Source: Pisaster brevispinus
Taxonomy: Eukaryota > Echinodermata > Asteroidea > Forcipulatida > Asteriidae
Reading direction: 5' to 3'
DNA: 64,000 nt
Assembly (NCBI GenBank): GCA_023634235.1
Contig: JAMKCF010000003.1
Location: 17,206,742-17,270,741, forward strand
Below the pieces are notes generated by a model that was not told the DNA's origin, did not search any database, and saw only the letters and a program-made list of their open reading frames with translations. Positions 1 to 10,659 of the stretch are shown here, one piece after another; the stretch's first letter is position 1; each line of letters begins with the position of its first letter. Made by a program: the position numbers and the translations under genes.

Positions 1-7
1 GAACAAA

Positions 8-18
8 TAGCCCAGTGG
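8..18 (+). promoter_or_regulatory. A-box-like Pol III internal promoter (example)
   Basis: TAGCCCAGTGG matches the tRNA A-box consensus TRGCNNAGTGG at every fixed position. It is kept in most units of the array. Variants seen include TAGTCCAGTGG, TAGCCTAGTGG, TAGCCCAATGG and TAGCACAGTGG. Known role of the motif: binding of TFIIIC. Activity here is inferred only. Confidence 0.75.
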
Positions 19-50
19 TTGGGAGACAGTTTCTGGTGGATCGGGACCAC

Positions 51-61
51 GGTTCGAATCC
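51..61 (+). promoter_or_regulatory. B-box-like Pol III internal promoter (example)
   Basis: GGTTCGAATCC is a perfect match to the B-box consensus GGTTCGANNCC, starting 43 bp after the A-box start, the normal tRNA-gene distance. It is the best kept motif of the array. Recurrent damaged forms are GGTTGGAATCC (mainly 1-13 kb), GGTTCTAATCC, GGTTTGAATCC and GGTTTTTATCC (996, 1782, 4785). Confidence 0.8.
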
Positions 62-81
62 CGGCAGGGTCCTTGATTCAC

Positions 82-93
82 TTTTTCTTTTTT
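82..93 (+). terminator. Pol III-type T-run terminator (example)
   Basis: TTTTTCTTTTTT lies 20 bp past the B box on the same strand. Runs of four or more T on the non-template strand are the standard Pol III stop signal. Nearly every unit has such a run; the length varies from about T4 to T17 (23176-23192 is T17, 711-725 is T15). The predicted transcript, from near the tRNA-like 5' end to the first T-run, is about 85-90 nt. Confidence 0.65.
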
Positions 94-157
94 CTAAGTC
101 TTTAGATTAAAATCATGATTTCACTATTGAGGTAAGAATTTCGCTTGTCTTTGCGTG
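94..157 (+). other. AT-rich linker (example, unit 1)
   Basis: Joins the T-run to the next tRNA-like module. Two forms of the first part alternate over the array: TCTAAGTCTTTAGA, itself an inverted repeat (TCTAA, loop GTCT, TTAGA), and TCTGAGTCTAAAGA, which is not. In most units the core AATCATGATT is a perfect 10-bp palindrome. The last part, TTTCGCTTGTCTTTGCGTGG, is well conserved and lies directly upstream of the tRNA-like part, where a 5' flanking control element could sit, but I recognise no TATA or known factor site. Confidence 0.7.
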
Positions 158-809
158 GAACACATAGCCCAGTGGTTGGGAAATAGTTTCTGGTGGGTCG
201 GGACCACGGTTCGAATGCCGGCAGGGTCCTTAATTCACTTTTTCTTTTTTCTGAGTCTAAAGATTTGAATCATGATTTCACTTATGAGGTAAGATTTTCG
301 CTTGTCTTTGCATGGAACAGATAGCCCAGTGGGTTGGGAGATAGTTTCTGGTGGATCGGGACCACGGTTCGAATCCCGGCAGTGTCCTTGATTAACTTTT
401 TCTTTTTTCTGTGTCTAAAGATTTGAATCATGATTTCACTTATGAGGTAGGAATTTCGCTTGTCTTTGCGTGGAACAAATAGATCAGTGGTTAGGAGATA
501 GTTTCTGGTGGATCGGGACCAAGGTTGGAATCCGGGCGGTGTCCTTGATTCACTTTTTCTTTTTTTCTGAGTCTAAAAATTTGAATCATGATTTCACTTA
601 TGAGGTAGATATTTCGCTTGTCTTTGCGTGGAACACATAGCCCAGTGGTTGGGAGACAGTTTCTGGTGGATAGGGACCACGGTTCGAATCCCGGCAGGGT
701 ACTAGATTCATTTTTTTTTTTTTTTAAGTCTTTAGATTTGAATCATGATTTCATTTATGAGGTAATAATTTCGCTTGTCTTTGCGTGGAACAAATAGATC
801 AGTGGTTGG

Positions 810-2125
810 GAGATAGTTTCTGGTGGATCGGGACCACGGTTGGAATCCGGGCAGTGTCCTTGATTCACTTTTTCTTTTTTTCTGAGTCTAAAGATTTGAA
901 TCATGATTTCACTTATGAGGTAGATATTTCGCTTGTCTTTGCGTGGAACAAATAGCACAGTGGTTGGGAGATAGTTTCTGGTGGGTCGGGACTACGGTTT
1001 TTATCCCGGCAGTGTCCTTGATTCACTTTTTCTTTTTTCTAAGTCTTTAGATTTGAATCATGATTTCACTTATGAGGTAGGAATTTCGCTTGTCTTTGCG
1101 TGGAACAAATAGCCCAGTGGTTGGGAGACAGTTTCTGGTGGATCGGGACCACGGTTCGAATCCCGGCAGGGTCCTTGATTCACTTTTTCTTTTTTCTAAG
1201 TCTTTAGATTTGAATCATGATTTCACTATTGAGGTAAGAATTTCGCTTGTCTTTGCGTGGAACACATAGCCCAGTGGTTGGGAAATAGTTTCTGGTGGGT
1301 CGGGACCACGGTTCGAATCCCGGCAGGGTCCTTAATTCACTTTTTCTTTTTTCTAAGTCTTTAGATTTGAATCATGATTTCACTTATGAGGTATAGATTG
1401 CGCTTGTCTTTGCGTGGAACAAATAGCCCAGTGGTTGGGAGATAGTTTCTGGTTGATCGGGACCACGGTTCGAATCCCGGCAGTGTCCTTGATTCACTTT
1501 TTCTTTTTTCTGATTTTAAAGATTTGAATCATGATTTCACTTATGAGGTAAGCATGTCGCATGTTTTTGCGTGGAACAGATAGCCCAGTGGCTGGGCGAT
1601 AGTTTCTGGTGGATCGGGACCACGGTTGGAATCCGGGCGGTGTCCTTGATTCACTTTTTCTTTTTTTCTGAGTCTAAAGATTTGAATCATGATTTCACTT
1701 ATGAGGTAGATATTTCGCTTGTCTTTGCGTGGAACAAATAGCACAGTGGTTGGGAGATAGTTTCTGGTGTGTCGGGACTACGGTTTTTATCCCGGCAGTG
1801 TCCTTGATTCACTTTTTCTTTTTTCTAAGTCTTTAGATTTGAATCATGATTTCACTTATGAGGTAGGAATTTCGCTTGTCTTTGCGTGGAACAAATAGCC
1901 CAGTGGTTGGGAGACAGTTTCTGGTGGATCGGGACCACGGTTCGAATCCCGGCAGGGTCCTTGATTCACTTTTTCTTTTTTCTAAGTCTTTAGATTTGAA
2001 TCATGATTTCACTATTGAGGTAAGAATTTCGCTTGTCTTTGCGTGGAACACATAGCCCAGTGCTTGGGAAATAGTTTCTGGTGGGTCGGGACCACGGTTC
2101 GAATGCAGGCAGGGTCCTTGACTCA
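810..2125 (+). repeat. Five-unit duplication (~786 bp period)
   Basis: The block at about 810-1340 recurs at about 1596-2125. Shared marks are the GGTTTTTATCC lesion at 996 and 1782, followed by the AAATAGCCC/GGGAGACAG unit and the CACTATTGAGG unit. The opening units of the window (1-300) are a further, partial copy about seven units upstream. Confidence 0.7.
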
Positions 2126-4225
2126 CTTTTTCTTTTTTCTGAGTCTAAAGATTTGAATCATGATTTCACTTATGAGGTAAGATTTTCGCTTGTTTTTGCA
2201 TGGAACAGATAGCCCAGTGGGTTGGGAGATAGTTTCTGGTGGATCGGGACCACGGTTGGAATCCGGGCGGTGTCCTTGATTCACTTTTTCTTTTTTTCTG
2301 AGTCTAAAGATTTGAATCAAGGTTTCATTTATGAGGTAGATATTTCGCTTGCCTTTGCGAGGAACAGATAGCCTAGTGGTTGGGAGATAGTTTCTGGTGG
2401 ATCGTGACCACGGTTCGAATCCCGGCAGTGTCCTTGATTCACTTGTTCTTTTTTTCTGAGTCTAAAGATTTGAATCATGATTTCACTTATGAGGTAAGAT
2501 TTTCGCTTGTCTTTGCGTGGAACAGATAGCCCAGTGGTTGGAAGAAAGTTTCTGGTGGATCGGGACCACGGTTCGAATCCCGGCAGTGTCCTTGATTCAC
2601 TTTTTCTTTTTTCTGAGTCTAAAGATTTGAATCATGATTTCACTTATGAGGTAAGAATTTCGCATGTCTTTGCGTGGAACAGATAGCCCAGTGGTTCGGA
2701 GATAGTTTCTGGTGGATCGGGACCACGGTTCGAATCCCTGCAGCGTCCTTGATTCACTTTTTCTTTTTTTTTTAGTCTTTAGATTTGAATCATGATTTCA
2801 CTTATGAGGTATAGATTGCGCTTGTCTTTGCGTGGAACAAATAGCCAAGTGTTTGGGAGATAGTTTCTGGTTGATCGGGACCACGGTTCGAATCCCGGCA
2901 GTGTCCTTGATTCACTTTTTCTTTTTTCTGAGTCTAAAGATTTGAATCATGATTTCACTTATGAGGTAAGAATTTCGCATGTCTTTGCGTGGAACAGATA
3001 GCCCAGTGGCTGGTCGATAGTTTCTGGTGGATCGGGACCACGGTTCGAATCCGGGCGGTGTCCTTGATTCACTTTTTCTTTTTTTATGAGTCTAAAGATT
3101 TGAATCATGATTTCACTTATGAGGTATATATTTTGCTTGTCTTTGCGTGGAACAAATAGCGTAGTGGTTGGGAGATAGTTTCTCGTGGGTCGGGACCACG
3201 GTTCTAATCCCGGCAGTGTCCTTGATTCACTTTTTTCTTTTTTCTAAGTTTTTAGATTTGAATCATGATTTCACTTATGAGGTAGGAATTTCGCTTGTCT
3301 TTGCGTGTAACAAATAGCCCAGTGGTTGAGAGACAGTTTCTGGTGGATCGGGACCACGGTTCGAATCCCGGCAGGGTCCTTGATTCACTTTTTCTTGTTT
3401 CTAAGTCTTTAGATTTGAATCATGATTTCACTTATGAGGTAAGAATTTCGCTTGTCTTTGCGTGGAACACATAGCCCAGTGGTTGGGAAATAGTTTCTGG
3501 TGGGTCGGGACCACGGTTCGAATCCCGGCAGGGTCCTTGATTCACTTTTTCTTTTTTCTAAGTCTTTAGAAAAAAGAAAAAGTGAATCATGCTTTCACTT
3601 ATGAGGTACAGATTGCGCTCGTCTTTGCGTGGAACAAATAGCCCAGTGGTTGGGAGATAGTTTCCGGTTGATCGGGACCACGGTTCGAATCCCGGCAGTG
3701 TCCTTGATTCACTTTTTCTTTTTTCTGAGTTTAAAGATTTGAATCATGATTTCACTTATGAGGTAAGCATGTCGCATGTTTTTGCGTGGAACAGATAGCC
3801 CAGTGGCTGGGCGATAGTTTCTGGTGGATCGGGACCACGGTTGGAATCCGGGCGGTGTCCTTGATTCACTTTTTCTTTTTTTCTGAGTCTAAAGATTTGA
3901 ATCATGATTTCACTTATGAGGTAGATATTTCGCTTGTCTTTGCATGGAACAGATAGCCTAGTGGTTGGGAGATAGTTTCTGGTGGATCGTGACCACGGTT
4001 CGAATCCCGGCAGTGTCCTTGGTTCACTTTTTCTTTTTTTCTGAGTCTAAAGATTTGAATCATGATTTCACTTATGAGGTAGATATTTCGCTTGTCTTTG
4101 CGTGGAACAAATAGCCCAGTGGTTGGGAGATAGTTTCTGGTTGATCGGGACCACGGTTCGAATCCTGGCAGTGTCCTTGATTCACTTTTTCTTTTTTCTG
4201 AGTCTAAAGATTTGAATCATGATTT
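1744..4225 (+). repeat. 3.0 kb-period duplication, copy 1
   Basis: About 2.48 kb (nearly 16 units) that recurs at 4747-7227 with an offset of 3003, then 3002 bp (19 units) after a T-run length change near 2770/5770. Shared rare marks include GGTTTTTATCC (1782), GAATGCAGGC with CCTTGACTCAC (about 2101), CAAGGTTTCATT (about 2318) and the fold-back hairpin (3538). Confidence 0.88.
3538..3589 (+). repeat. Perfect 24-bp-arm hairpin from fold-back copying
   Basis: The left arm 3538-3561 is the ordinary TGATTCAC plus T-run plus TCTAA of a unit. The 4-nt spacer GTCT is 3562-3565. The right arm 3566-3589 is its exact reverse complement (TTAGAAAAAAGAAAAAGTGA, then ATCA). The right arm replaces the normal TTAGATTTGAATCA, after which the unit continues normally with TGCTTTCACTT. 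This unit thus has an A-run on the plus strand that no ordinary unit has. Confidence 0.95.
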
Positions 4226-4740
4226 CACTTATGAGGTAAGAATTTCGCATGTCTTTGCGTGGAACACATATCCCAGTGGCTGTGCGATAGTTTCTGGTGG
4301 ATCGGGACCACGGTTCGAATCCCGGCAGTGTCCTTGATTCACTTTTTCTTTTTTTCTGAGTCTAAAGATTTGAATCATGATTTCACTTATGAGGTAGATA
4401 TTTCGCTTGTCTTTGCGTGGAACACATAGCCCAGTGCTTGGGAAATAGTTTCTGGTGGATCGGGACCACGGTTCGAATCCCGGCAGTGTCCTTGATTCAC
4501 TTTTTCTTTTTTTCTGAGTCTAAAGATTTGAATCATGATTTCACTTATGAGGTAGATATTTCGCTTGTCTTTGCGTGGAACACATAGCCCAGTGCTTGGG
4601 AAATAGTTTCTGGTGTGTCGGGACCACGGTTCGAATCCCGACAGGGTCCTTGATTCACTTTTTATTTTGTCTAAGTCTTGAGATTTGAATCATGATTTCA
4701 CTCATGAGGTATAGATTGCGCTTGTCTTTGCGTGGAACAA
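4200..4740 (+). repeat. Block shared with 10.66-11.20 kb
   Basis: Units with the rare A-box form TATCCCAGTGG followed by CTGTGCGATAG (4271) recur at 10734, offset 6463 bp, together with the following AGTGCTTGGGAAATAG units and the TTTTTATTTTGTC T-run variant. The block overlaps the end of copy 1 of the 3.0 kb duplication and fills the gap before copy 2. Confidence 0.75.
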
Positions 4741-4746
4741 ATAGCC

Positions 4747-7227
4747 CAGTGGTTGGGAGATAGTTTCTGGTGTGTCGGGACTACGGTTTTTATCCCGGCA
4801 GTGTCCTTGATTCACTTTTTCTTTTTTCTAAGTCTTTAGATTTGAATCATGATTTCACTTATGAGGTAGGAATTTCGCTTGTCTTTGCGTGGAACAAATA
4901 GCCCAGTGGTTGGGAGACAGTTTCTGGTGGATCGGGACCACGGTTCGAATCCCGGCAGGGTCCTTGATTCACTTTTTCTTTTTTCTAAGTCTTTAGATTT
5001 GAATCATGATTTCACTATTGAGGTAAGAATTTCGCTTGTCTTTGCGTGGAACACATAGCCCAGTGCTTGGGAAATAGTTTCTGGTGGGTCGGGACCACGG
5101 TTCGAATGCAGGCAGGGTCCTTGACTCACTTTTTCTTTTTTCTGAGTCTAAAGATTTGAATCATGATTTCACTTATGAGGTAAGATTTTCGCTTGTTTTT
5201 GCATGGAACAGATAGCCCAGTGGGTTGGGAGATAGTTTCTGGTGGATCGGGACCACGGTTGGAATCCGGGCGGTGTCCTTGATTCACTTTTTCTTTTTTT
5301 CTGAGTCTAAAGATTTGAATCAAGGTTTCATTTATGAGGTAGATATTTCGCTTGCCTTTGCGAGGAACAGATAGCCTAGTGGTTGGGAGATTGTTTCTGG
5401 TGGATCGTGACCACGGTTCGAATCCCGGCAGTGTCCTTGATTCACTTGTTCTTTTTTTCTGAGTCTAAAGATTTGAATCATGATTTCACTTATGAGGTAA
5501 GATTTTCGCTTGTCTTTGCGTGGAACAGATAGCCCAGTGGTTGGAAGAAAGTTTCTGGTGGATCGGGACCACGGTTCGAATCCCGGCAGTGTCCTTGATT
5601 CACTTTTTCTTTTTTCTGAGTCTAAAGATTTGAATCATGATTTCACTTATGAGGTAAGAATTTCGCATGTCTTTGCGTGGAACAGATAGCCCAGTGGTTC
5701 GGAGATAGTTTCTGGTGGATCGGGACCACGGTTCGAATCCCTGCAGCGTCCTTGATTCACTTTTTCTTTTTTTTAAGTCTTTAGATTTGAATCATGATTT
5801 CACTTATGAGGTATAGATTGCGCTTGTCTTTGCGTGGAACAAATAGCCAAGTGTTTGGGAGATAGTTTCTGGTTGATCGGGACCACGGTTCGAATCCCGG
5901 CAGTGTCCTTGATTCACTTTTTCTTTTTTCTGAGTCTAAAGATTTGAATCATGATTTCACTTATGAGGTAAGAATTTCGCATGTCTTTGCGTGGAACAGA
6001 TAGCCCAGTGGCTGGTCGATAGTTTCTGGTGGATCGGGACCACGGTTCGAATCCGGGCGGTGTCCTTGATTCACTTTTTCTTTTTTTATGAGTCTAAAGA
6101 TTTGAATCATGATTTCACTTATGAGGTATATATTTTGCTTGTCTTTGCGTGGAACAAATAGCGTAGTGGTTGGGAGATAGTTTCTCGTGGGTCGGGACCA
6201 CGGTTCTAATCCCGGCAGTGTCCTTGATTCACTTTTTTCTTTTTTCTAAGTTTTTAGATTTGAATCATGATTTCACTTATGAGGTAGGAATTTCGCTTGT
6301 CTTTGCGTGTAACAAATAGCCCAGTGGTTGAGAGACAGTTTCTGGTGGATCGGGACCACGGTTCGAATCCCGGCAGGGTCCTTGATTCACTTTTTCTTGT
6401 TTCTAAGTCTTTAGATTTGAATCATGATTTCACTTATGAGGTAAGAATTTCGCTTGTCTTTGCGTGGAACACATAGCCCAGTGGTTGGGAAATAGTTTCT
6501 GGTGGGTCGGGACCACGGTTCGAATCCCGGCAGGGTCCTTGATTCACTTTTTCTTTTTTCTAAGTCTTTAGAAAAAAGAAAAAGTGAATCATGCTTTCAC
6601 TTATGAGGTACAGATTGCGCTCGTCTTTGCGTGGAACAAATAGCCCAGTGGTTGGGAGATAGTTTCCGGTTGATCGGGACCACGGTTCGAATCCCGGCAG
6701 TGTCCTTGATTCACTTTTTCTTTTTTCTGAGTTTAAAGATTTGAATCATGATTTCACTTATGAGGTAAGCATGTCGCATGTTTTTGCGTGGAACAGATAG
6801 CCCAGTGGCTGGGCGATAGTTTCTGGTGGATCGGGACCACGGTTGGAATCCGGGCGGTGTCCTTGATTCACTTTTTCTTTTTTTCTGAGTCTAAAGATTT
6901 GAATCATGATTTCACTTATGAGGTAGATATTTCGCTTGTCTTTGCATGGAACAGATAGCCTAGTGGTTGGGAGATAGTTTCTGGTGGATCGTGACCACGG
7001 TTCGAATCCCGGCAGTGTCCTTGGTTCACTTTTTCTTTTTTTCTGAGTCTAAAGATTTGAATCATGATTTCACTTATGAGGTAGATATTTCGCTTGTCTT
7101 TGCGTGGAACAAATAGCCCAGTGGTTGGGAGATAGTTTCTGGTTGATCGGGACCACGGTTCGAATCCTGGCAGTGTCCTTGATTCACTTTTTCTTTTTTC
7201 TGAGTCTAAAGATTTGAATCATGATTT
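4747..7227 (+). repeat. 3.0 kb-period duplication, copy 2
   Basis: Near-identical copy of 1744-4225. The copies separate at about 4225/7227, where copy 1 reads CACTTATGAGG and copy 2 reads CACTATTGAGG. About 520 bp of other units (4226-4746) lies between the copies and is itself related to 10.69-11.2 kb. Confidence 0.88.
6540..6591 (+). repeat. Second copy of the 24-bp-arm hairpin
   Basis: Same arms and spacer as 3538-3589 (arms 6540-6563 and 6568-6591, spacer GTCT 6564-6567), exactly 3002 bp downstream. It was carried along by the 3.0 kb duplication, so the fold-back event is older than that duplication. Confidence 0.95.
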
Positions 7228-7254
7228 CACTATTGAGGTAAGAATTTCGCGTGT

Positions 7255-8190
7255 CTTTGCGTGGAACAGATAGCCTAGTGGTTGGGAGATAGTTTCTGGT
7301 GGGTCGGGACCACGGTTCGAATCCCGTCAGGGTCCTTGATTCACTTTTTCTTTTTTCTAAGTCTTTAGATTTGAATCATGTTTTCACTTATGAGGTATAG
7401 ATTGCGCTCGTCTTTGCGTGGAACAAATAGCCCAGTGGTTGGGAGATAGTTTCTGGTTGATCGGGACCACGGTTCGAATCCTGGCGGTGTCCTTGATTCA
7501 CTTTTTCTTTTTTCTGAGTCTAAAGATTTGAATCATGATTTCACTTATGAGGTAAGAATTTCGCATGTCTTTGCGTGGAACAGATAGCCCAGTGGCTGGG
7601 CGATAGTTTCTGGTGGATCGGGACCACGGTTCGAATCCCGGCAGTGTCCTTGATTCACTTTTTCTTTTTTTCTGAGTCTAAAGATTTGAATCATGATTTC
7701 ACTTATGAGGTAGATATTTCGCTTGTCTTTGCGTGGAACACATAGCCCAGTGCTTGGGAAATAGTTTCTGGTGTGTCGGGACCACGGTTCGAATCCCGGC
7801 AGGGTCCTTGATTCACTTTTTATTTTGTCTTAGTCTTGAGATTTGAATCATGATTTCACTCATGAGGTATAGATTGCGCTTGTCTTTGCGTGGAACAAAT
7901 AGCCCAGTGGTTGGGAGATAGTTTCTGGTGGATCGGGACCACGGTTCGAATTCGGGCGTTGTCCTTGATTCACTTTTTCTTTTTTTCTGAGTCTAAAGAT
8001 TTGAATCATGATTTCACTTATGAGGTAGATATTTCGCTTGTCTTTGCGTGGAACAAATAGCCCAGTGGTTGGGTGATAGTTTCTGGTGGGTCGGGACCAC
8101 GGTTCTAATCCCGGCAGATTCCTTGATTCACTTTTTCTTTTTTCTAAGTTTTTAGATTTGAATCATGATTTCACTTATGAGGTAGGAATT
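7255..8190 (+). repeat. Six-unit block shared with 12.14-13.08 kb, copy 1
   Basis: From GATAGCCTAGTGG to the unit with CGGCAGATTCC, this block recurs at 12135-13070 with a constant offset of 4880 bp (for example TTCGGGCGTT at 7951 and 12831). The copies separate where copy 2 reads CTTTTTGTGG. Confidence 0.82.
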
Positions 8191-8329
8191 TCGCTTGTCT
8201 TTGCGTGGAACAAATAGCCCAGTGGTTAGGAGACAGTTTCTGGTGGATCGGGACCACGGTATCGAATCCCGGCAGGGTCCTTGATTCACTTTTTCTTTTT
8301 TCTAAGTCATTAGATTTGAATCATGATTT

Positions 8330-9150
8330 CACTTATGAGGTAGGAATTTCGCTTGTCTTTGCGTGGAACAAATAGCCCAGTGGTTGAGAGACAGTTTCTG
8401 GTGGATCGGGACCACGGTTCGAATCCCGGCAGGGTCCTTGATTCAGTTTTTCTTTTTTCTAAGTCTTTAGATTTGAATCATGATTTCACTTATGAGGTAA
8501 GAATTTCGCTTGTCTTTGCGTGGAACACATAGCCCAGTGGTTGGGAAATAGTTTCTGGTGGGTCGGGACCACGGTTCGAATCCCGGCAGGGTGCTTGATT
8601 CTCTTTTTCTTTTTTCTAAGTCTTTAGATTTGAATCATGCTTTCACTTATGAGGTATAGATTGCGCTCGTCTTTGCGTGGAACAAATAGCCCAGTGGTTG
8701 GGAGATAGTTTCTTGTTGATCGGGACCACTGTTCGAATCCCGGCAGTGTCCTTGATTCACTTTTTCTTTTTTCTGAGTTTAAAGATTTGAATCATGATTT
8801 CACTTATGAGGTAAGCATTTCGCATGTTTTTGCGTGGAACAGATAGCCCAGTGGCTGGGCGATAGTTTCTTGTGGATCGGGACCACGGTTGGAATCCGGG
8901 CGGTGTCCTTGATTCACTTTTTCTTTTTTTCTGAGTCTAAAGATTTGAATCATGATTTCACTTATCAGGTAAGATTTTCGCTATCTTTGCATGGAACAGA
9001 TAGCCCAGTGGGTTGGGAGATAGTTTCTGGTGTATCGGGACCACGGTTGGAATCCCTGCAGCGTCCTTGATTCACTTTTTCTTTTTTCTAAGTCTTTAGA
9101 TTTGAATCATGCTTTCACTTATGAGGTATAGATTGCGCTCGTCTTTGCGT
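8330..9150 (+). repeat. Six/seven-unit duplication, copy 1
   Basis: Recurs at 9273-10250. The offset is 943 bp (6 units) at the GGTTGAGAGACAG unit (8384 and 9327) but 1101 bp (7 units) at the downstream CACTTATCAGG unit, so copy 2 carries one extra unit. Confidence 0.82.
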
Positions 9151-9272
9151 GGAACAAATAGCCCAGTGGTTGGGAGATAGTTTCTGGTTGATCGGGACCT
9201 CGGTTCGAATCCCGGCAGTGTCCTTGATTCACTTTTTCTTTTTTCTGAGTTCAAAGATTTGAATCATGATTT

Positions 9273-10250
9273 CACTTATGAGGTAGGAATTTCGCTTGTC
9301 TTTGCGTGGAACAAATAGCCCAGTGGTTGAGAGACAGTTTCTGGTGGATCGGGACCACGGTTCGAATCCCGGCAGGGTCCTTGATTCACTTTTTCTTTTT
9401 TCTAAGTCTTTAGATTTGAATCATGATTTCACTTATGAGGTAAGAATTTCGCTTGTCTTTGCGTGGAACACATAGCCCAGTGGTTGGGAAATAGTTTCTG
9501 GTGGGTCGGGACCACGGTTCGAATCCCGGCAGGGTGCTTGATTCTCTTTTTCTTTTTTCTAAGTCTTTAGATTTGAATCATGCTTTCACTTATGAGGTAT
9601 AGATTGCTCTCGTCTTTGCGTGGAACAAATAGCCCAGTGGTTGGGAGATAGTTTCTTGTTGATCGGGACCACTGTTCGAATCCCGGCAGTGTCCTTGATT
9701 CACTTTTTCTTTTTTCTGAGTTTAAAGATTTGAATCATGATTTCACTTATGAGGTAAGCACTTCGCATGTTTTTGCGTGGAACAGATAGCCCAGTGGCTG
9801 GGCGATAGTTTCTGGTGGATCTGGACCACGGTTGGAATCCGGGCGGTGTCCTTGATTCATTTTTTCTTGTTTTCTGAGTTTAAAGATTTGAATCATGATT
9901 TCACTTATGAGGTAAGCATTTCGCATGTTTTTGCGTGGAACAGATAGCCCAGTGGCTGGGCGATAGTTTCTGGTGGATCGGGACCACGGTTGGAATCCGG
10001 GCGGTGTCCTTGATTCACTTTTTCTTTTTTTCTGAGTCTAAAGATTTGAATCATGATTTCACTTATCAGGTAAGATTTTCGCTATCTTTGCATGGAACAG
10101 ATAGCCCAGTGGGTTGGGAGATAGTTTCTGGTGGATCGGGACCACGGTTGGAATCCCTGCAGCGTCCTTGATTCACTTTTTCTTTTTTCTAAGTCTTTAG
10201 ATTTGAATCATGCTTTCACTTATGAGGTATAGATTGCGCTCGTCTTTGCG
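9273..10250 (+). repeat. Six/seven-unit duplication, copy 2 with one extra unit
   Basis: Copy of 8330-9150 in which the GGCTGGGCGATAG unit appears twice in a row (about 9776 and 9936), which accounts for the 158 bp difference. This is a single-unit gain seen in a defined context. Confidence 0.82.
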
Positions 10251-10659
10251 TGGAACAAATAGCCCAGTGGTTGGGAGACAGTTTCTGGTGGATCGGGACC
10301 ACGGTTGGAATCCGGGCGGTGTCCTTGATTCACTTTTTCTTTTTTTCTGAGTCTAAAGATTTGAATCATGGTTTCACTTATGAGGTAGATATTTCGCTTG
10401 CCTTTGCGTGGAACAGATAGCCTAGTGGTTGGGAGATAGTTTCTGGTGGGTCGGGACCACGGTTCGAATCCCGTCAGGGTCCTTGATTCACTTTTTCTTG
10501 TTTCTAAGTCTTTAGATTTGAATCATGATTTCACTTATGAGGTATAGATTGCGCTCGTCTTTGCGTGGAACAAATAGCCCAGTGGTTGGGAGATAGTTTC
10601 TGGTTGATCGGGACCACGGTTCGAATCCTGGCAGTGTCCTTGATTCACTTTTTCTTTTT

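Larger units (their letters stand above)
1..72 (+). other. Degenerate tRNA-like module (example, unit 1)
   Basis: Laid over a tRNA, the segments have canonical lengths: 7 nt acceptor strand (1-7), TA at the position 8-9 equivalents, a D-arm with CCC (11-13) facing GGG (21-23) across a 7-nt loop, 22 nt for the anticodon arm plus variable loop (26-47), a T-arm with loop TTCGAAT (53-59), a 7-nt 3' acceptor strand (65-71) and one discriminator base. Only about 3 of 7 acceptor pairs form, the anticodon stem does not pair, and the T-stem has mismatches. It is therefore not a functional tRNA gene; it resembles the tRNA-related head of a SINE. The same module recurs in every unit. An alternative 4-bp hairpin, GTGG (36-39) with CCAC (47-50) around loop ATCGGGA, is also possible. 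Confidence 0.75.
1..157 (+). repeat. Reference satellite unit (unit 1)
   Basis: Starts at GAACAAATAGCCC; the next unit starts the same way at 158, so the unit is 157 bp. Layout: tRNA-like part 1-72, spacer 73-81, T-runs 82-93, AT-rich linker 94-157. Compared with most units it has one linker change (GATTAAAATC in place of GATTTGAATC near 107-116). The phase chosen here is arbitrary; I start at the position equivalent to tRNA nucleotide 1. Confidence 0.95.

Noticed and set aside
1..73. A functional tRNA gene in each unit
   Set aside because: The promoter boxes and arm lengths fit, but acceptor and anticodon stems do not pair and the T-stem is imperfect, so no unit I examined would fold as a normal tRNA.
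3566..3589. A unit inserted in inverted orientation
   Set aside because: Only 24 bases are inverted, exactly mirroring the immediately preceding bases; no inverted tRNA-like module is present. A local fold-back event explains it better.
8258..8271. Extra A inside a B box (GGTATCGAATCC, extra base at 8261) as a special regulatory variant
   Set aside because: Seen only once; a single-base insertion or sequencing error is the simpler reading.
8834..9070. Plus-strand open frames of 60-78 codons (also 9935-10171, 28387-28569, 45624-45806, 53803-54012, 60804-60986)
   Set aside because: They run across A box, B box and T-runs of one or two units and owe their length to chance lack of stops; the translated T-runs give strings of F. 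No sign of coding.
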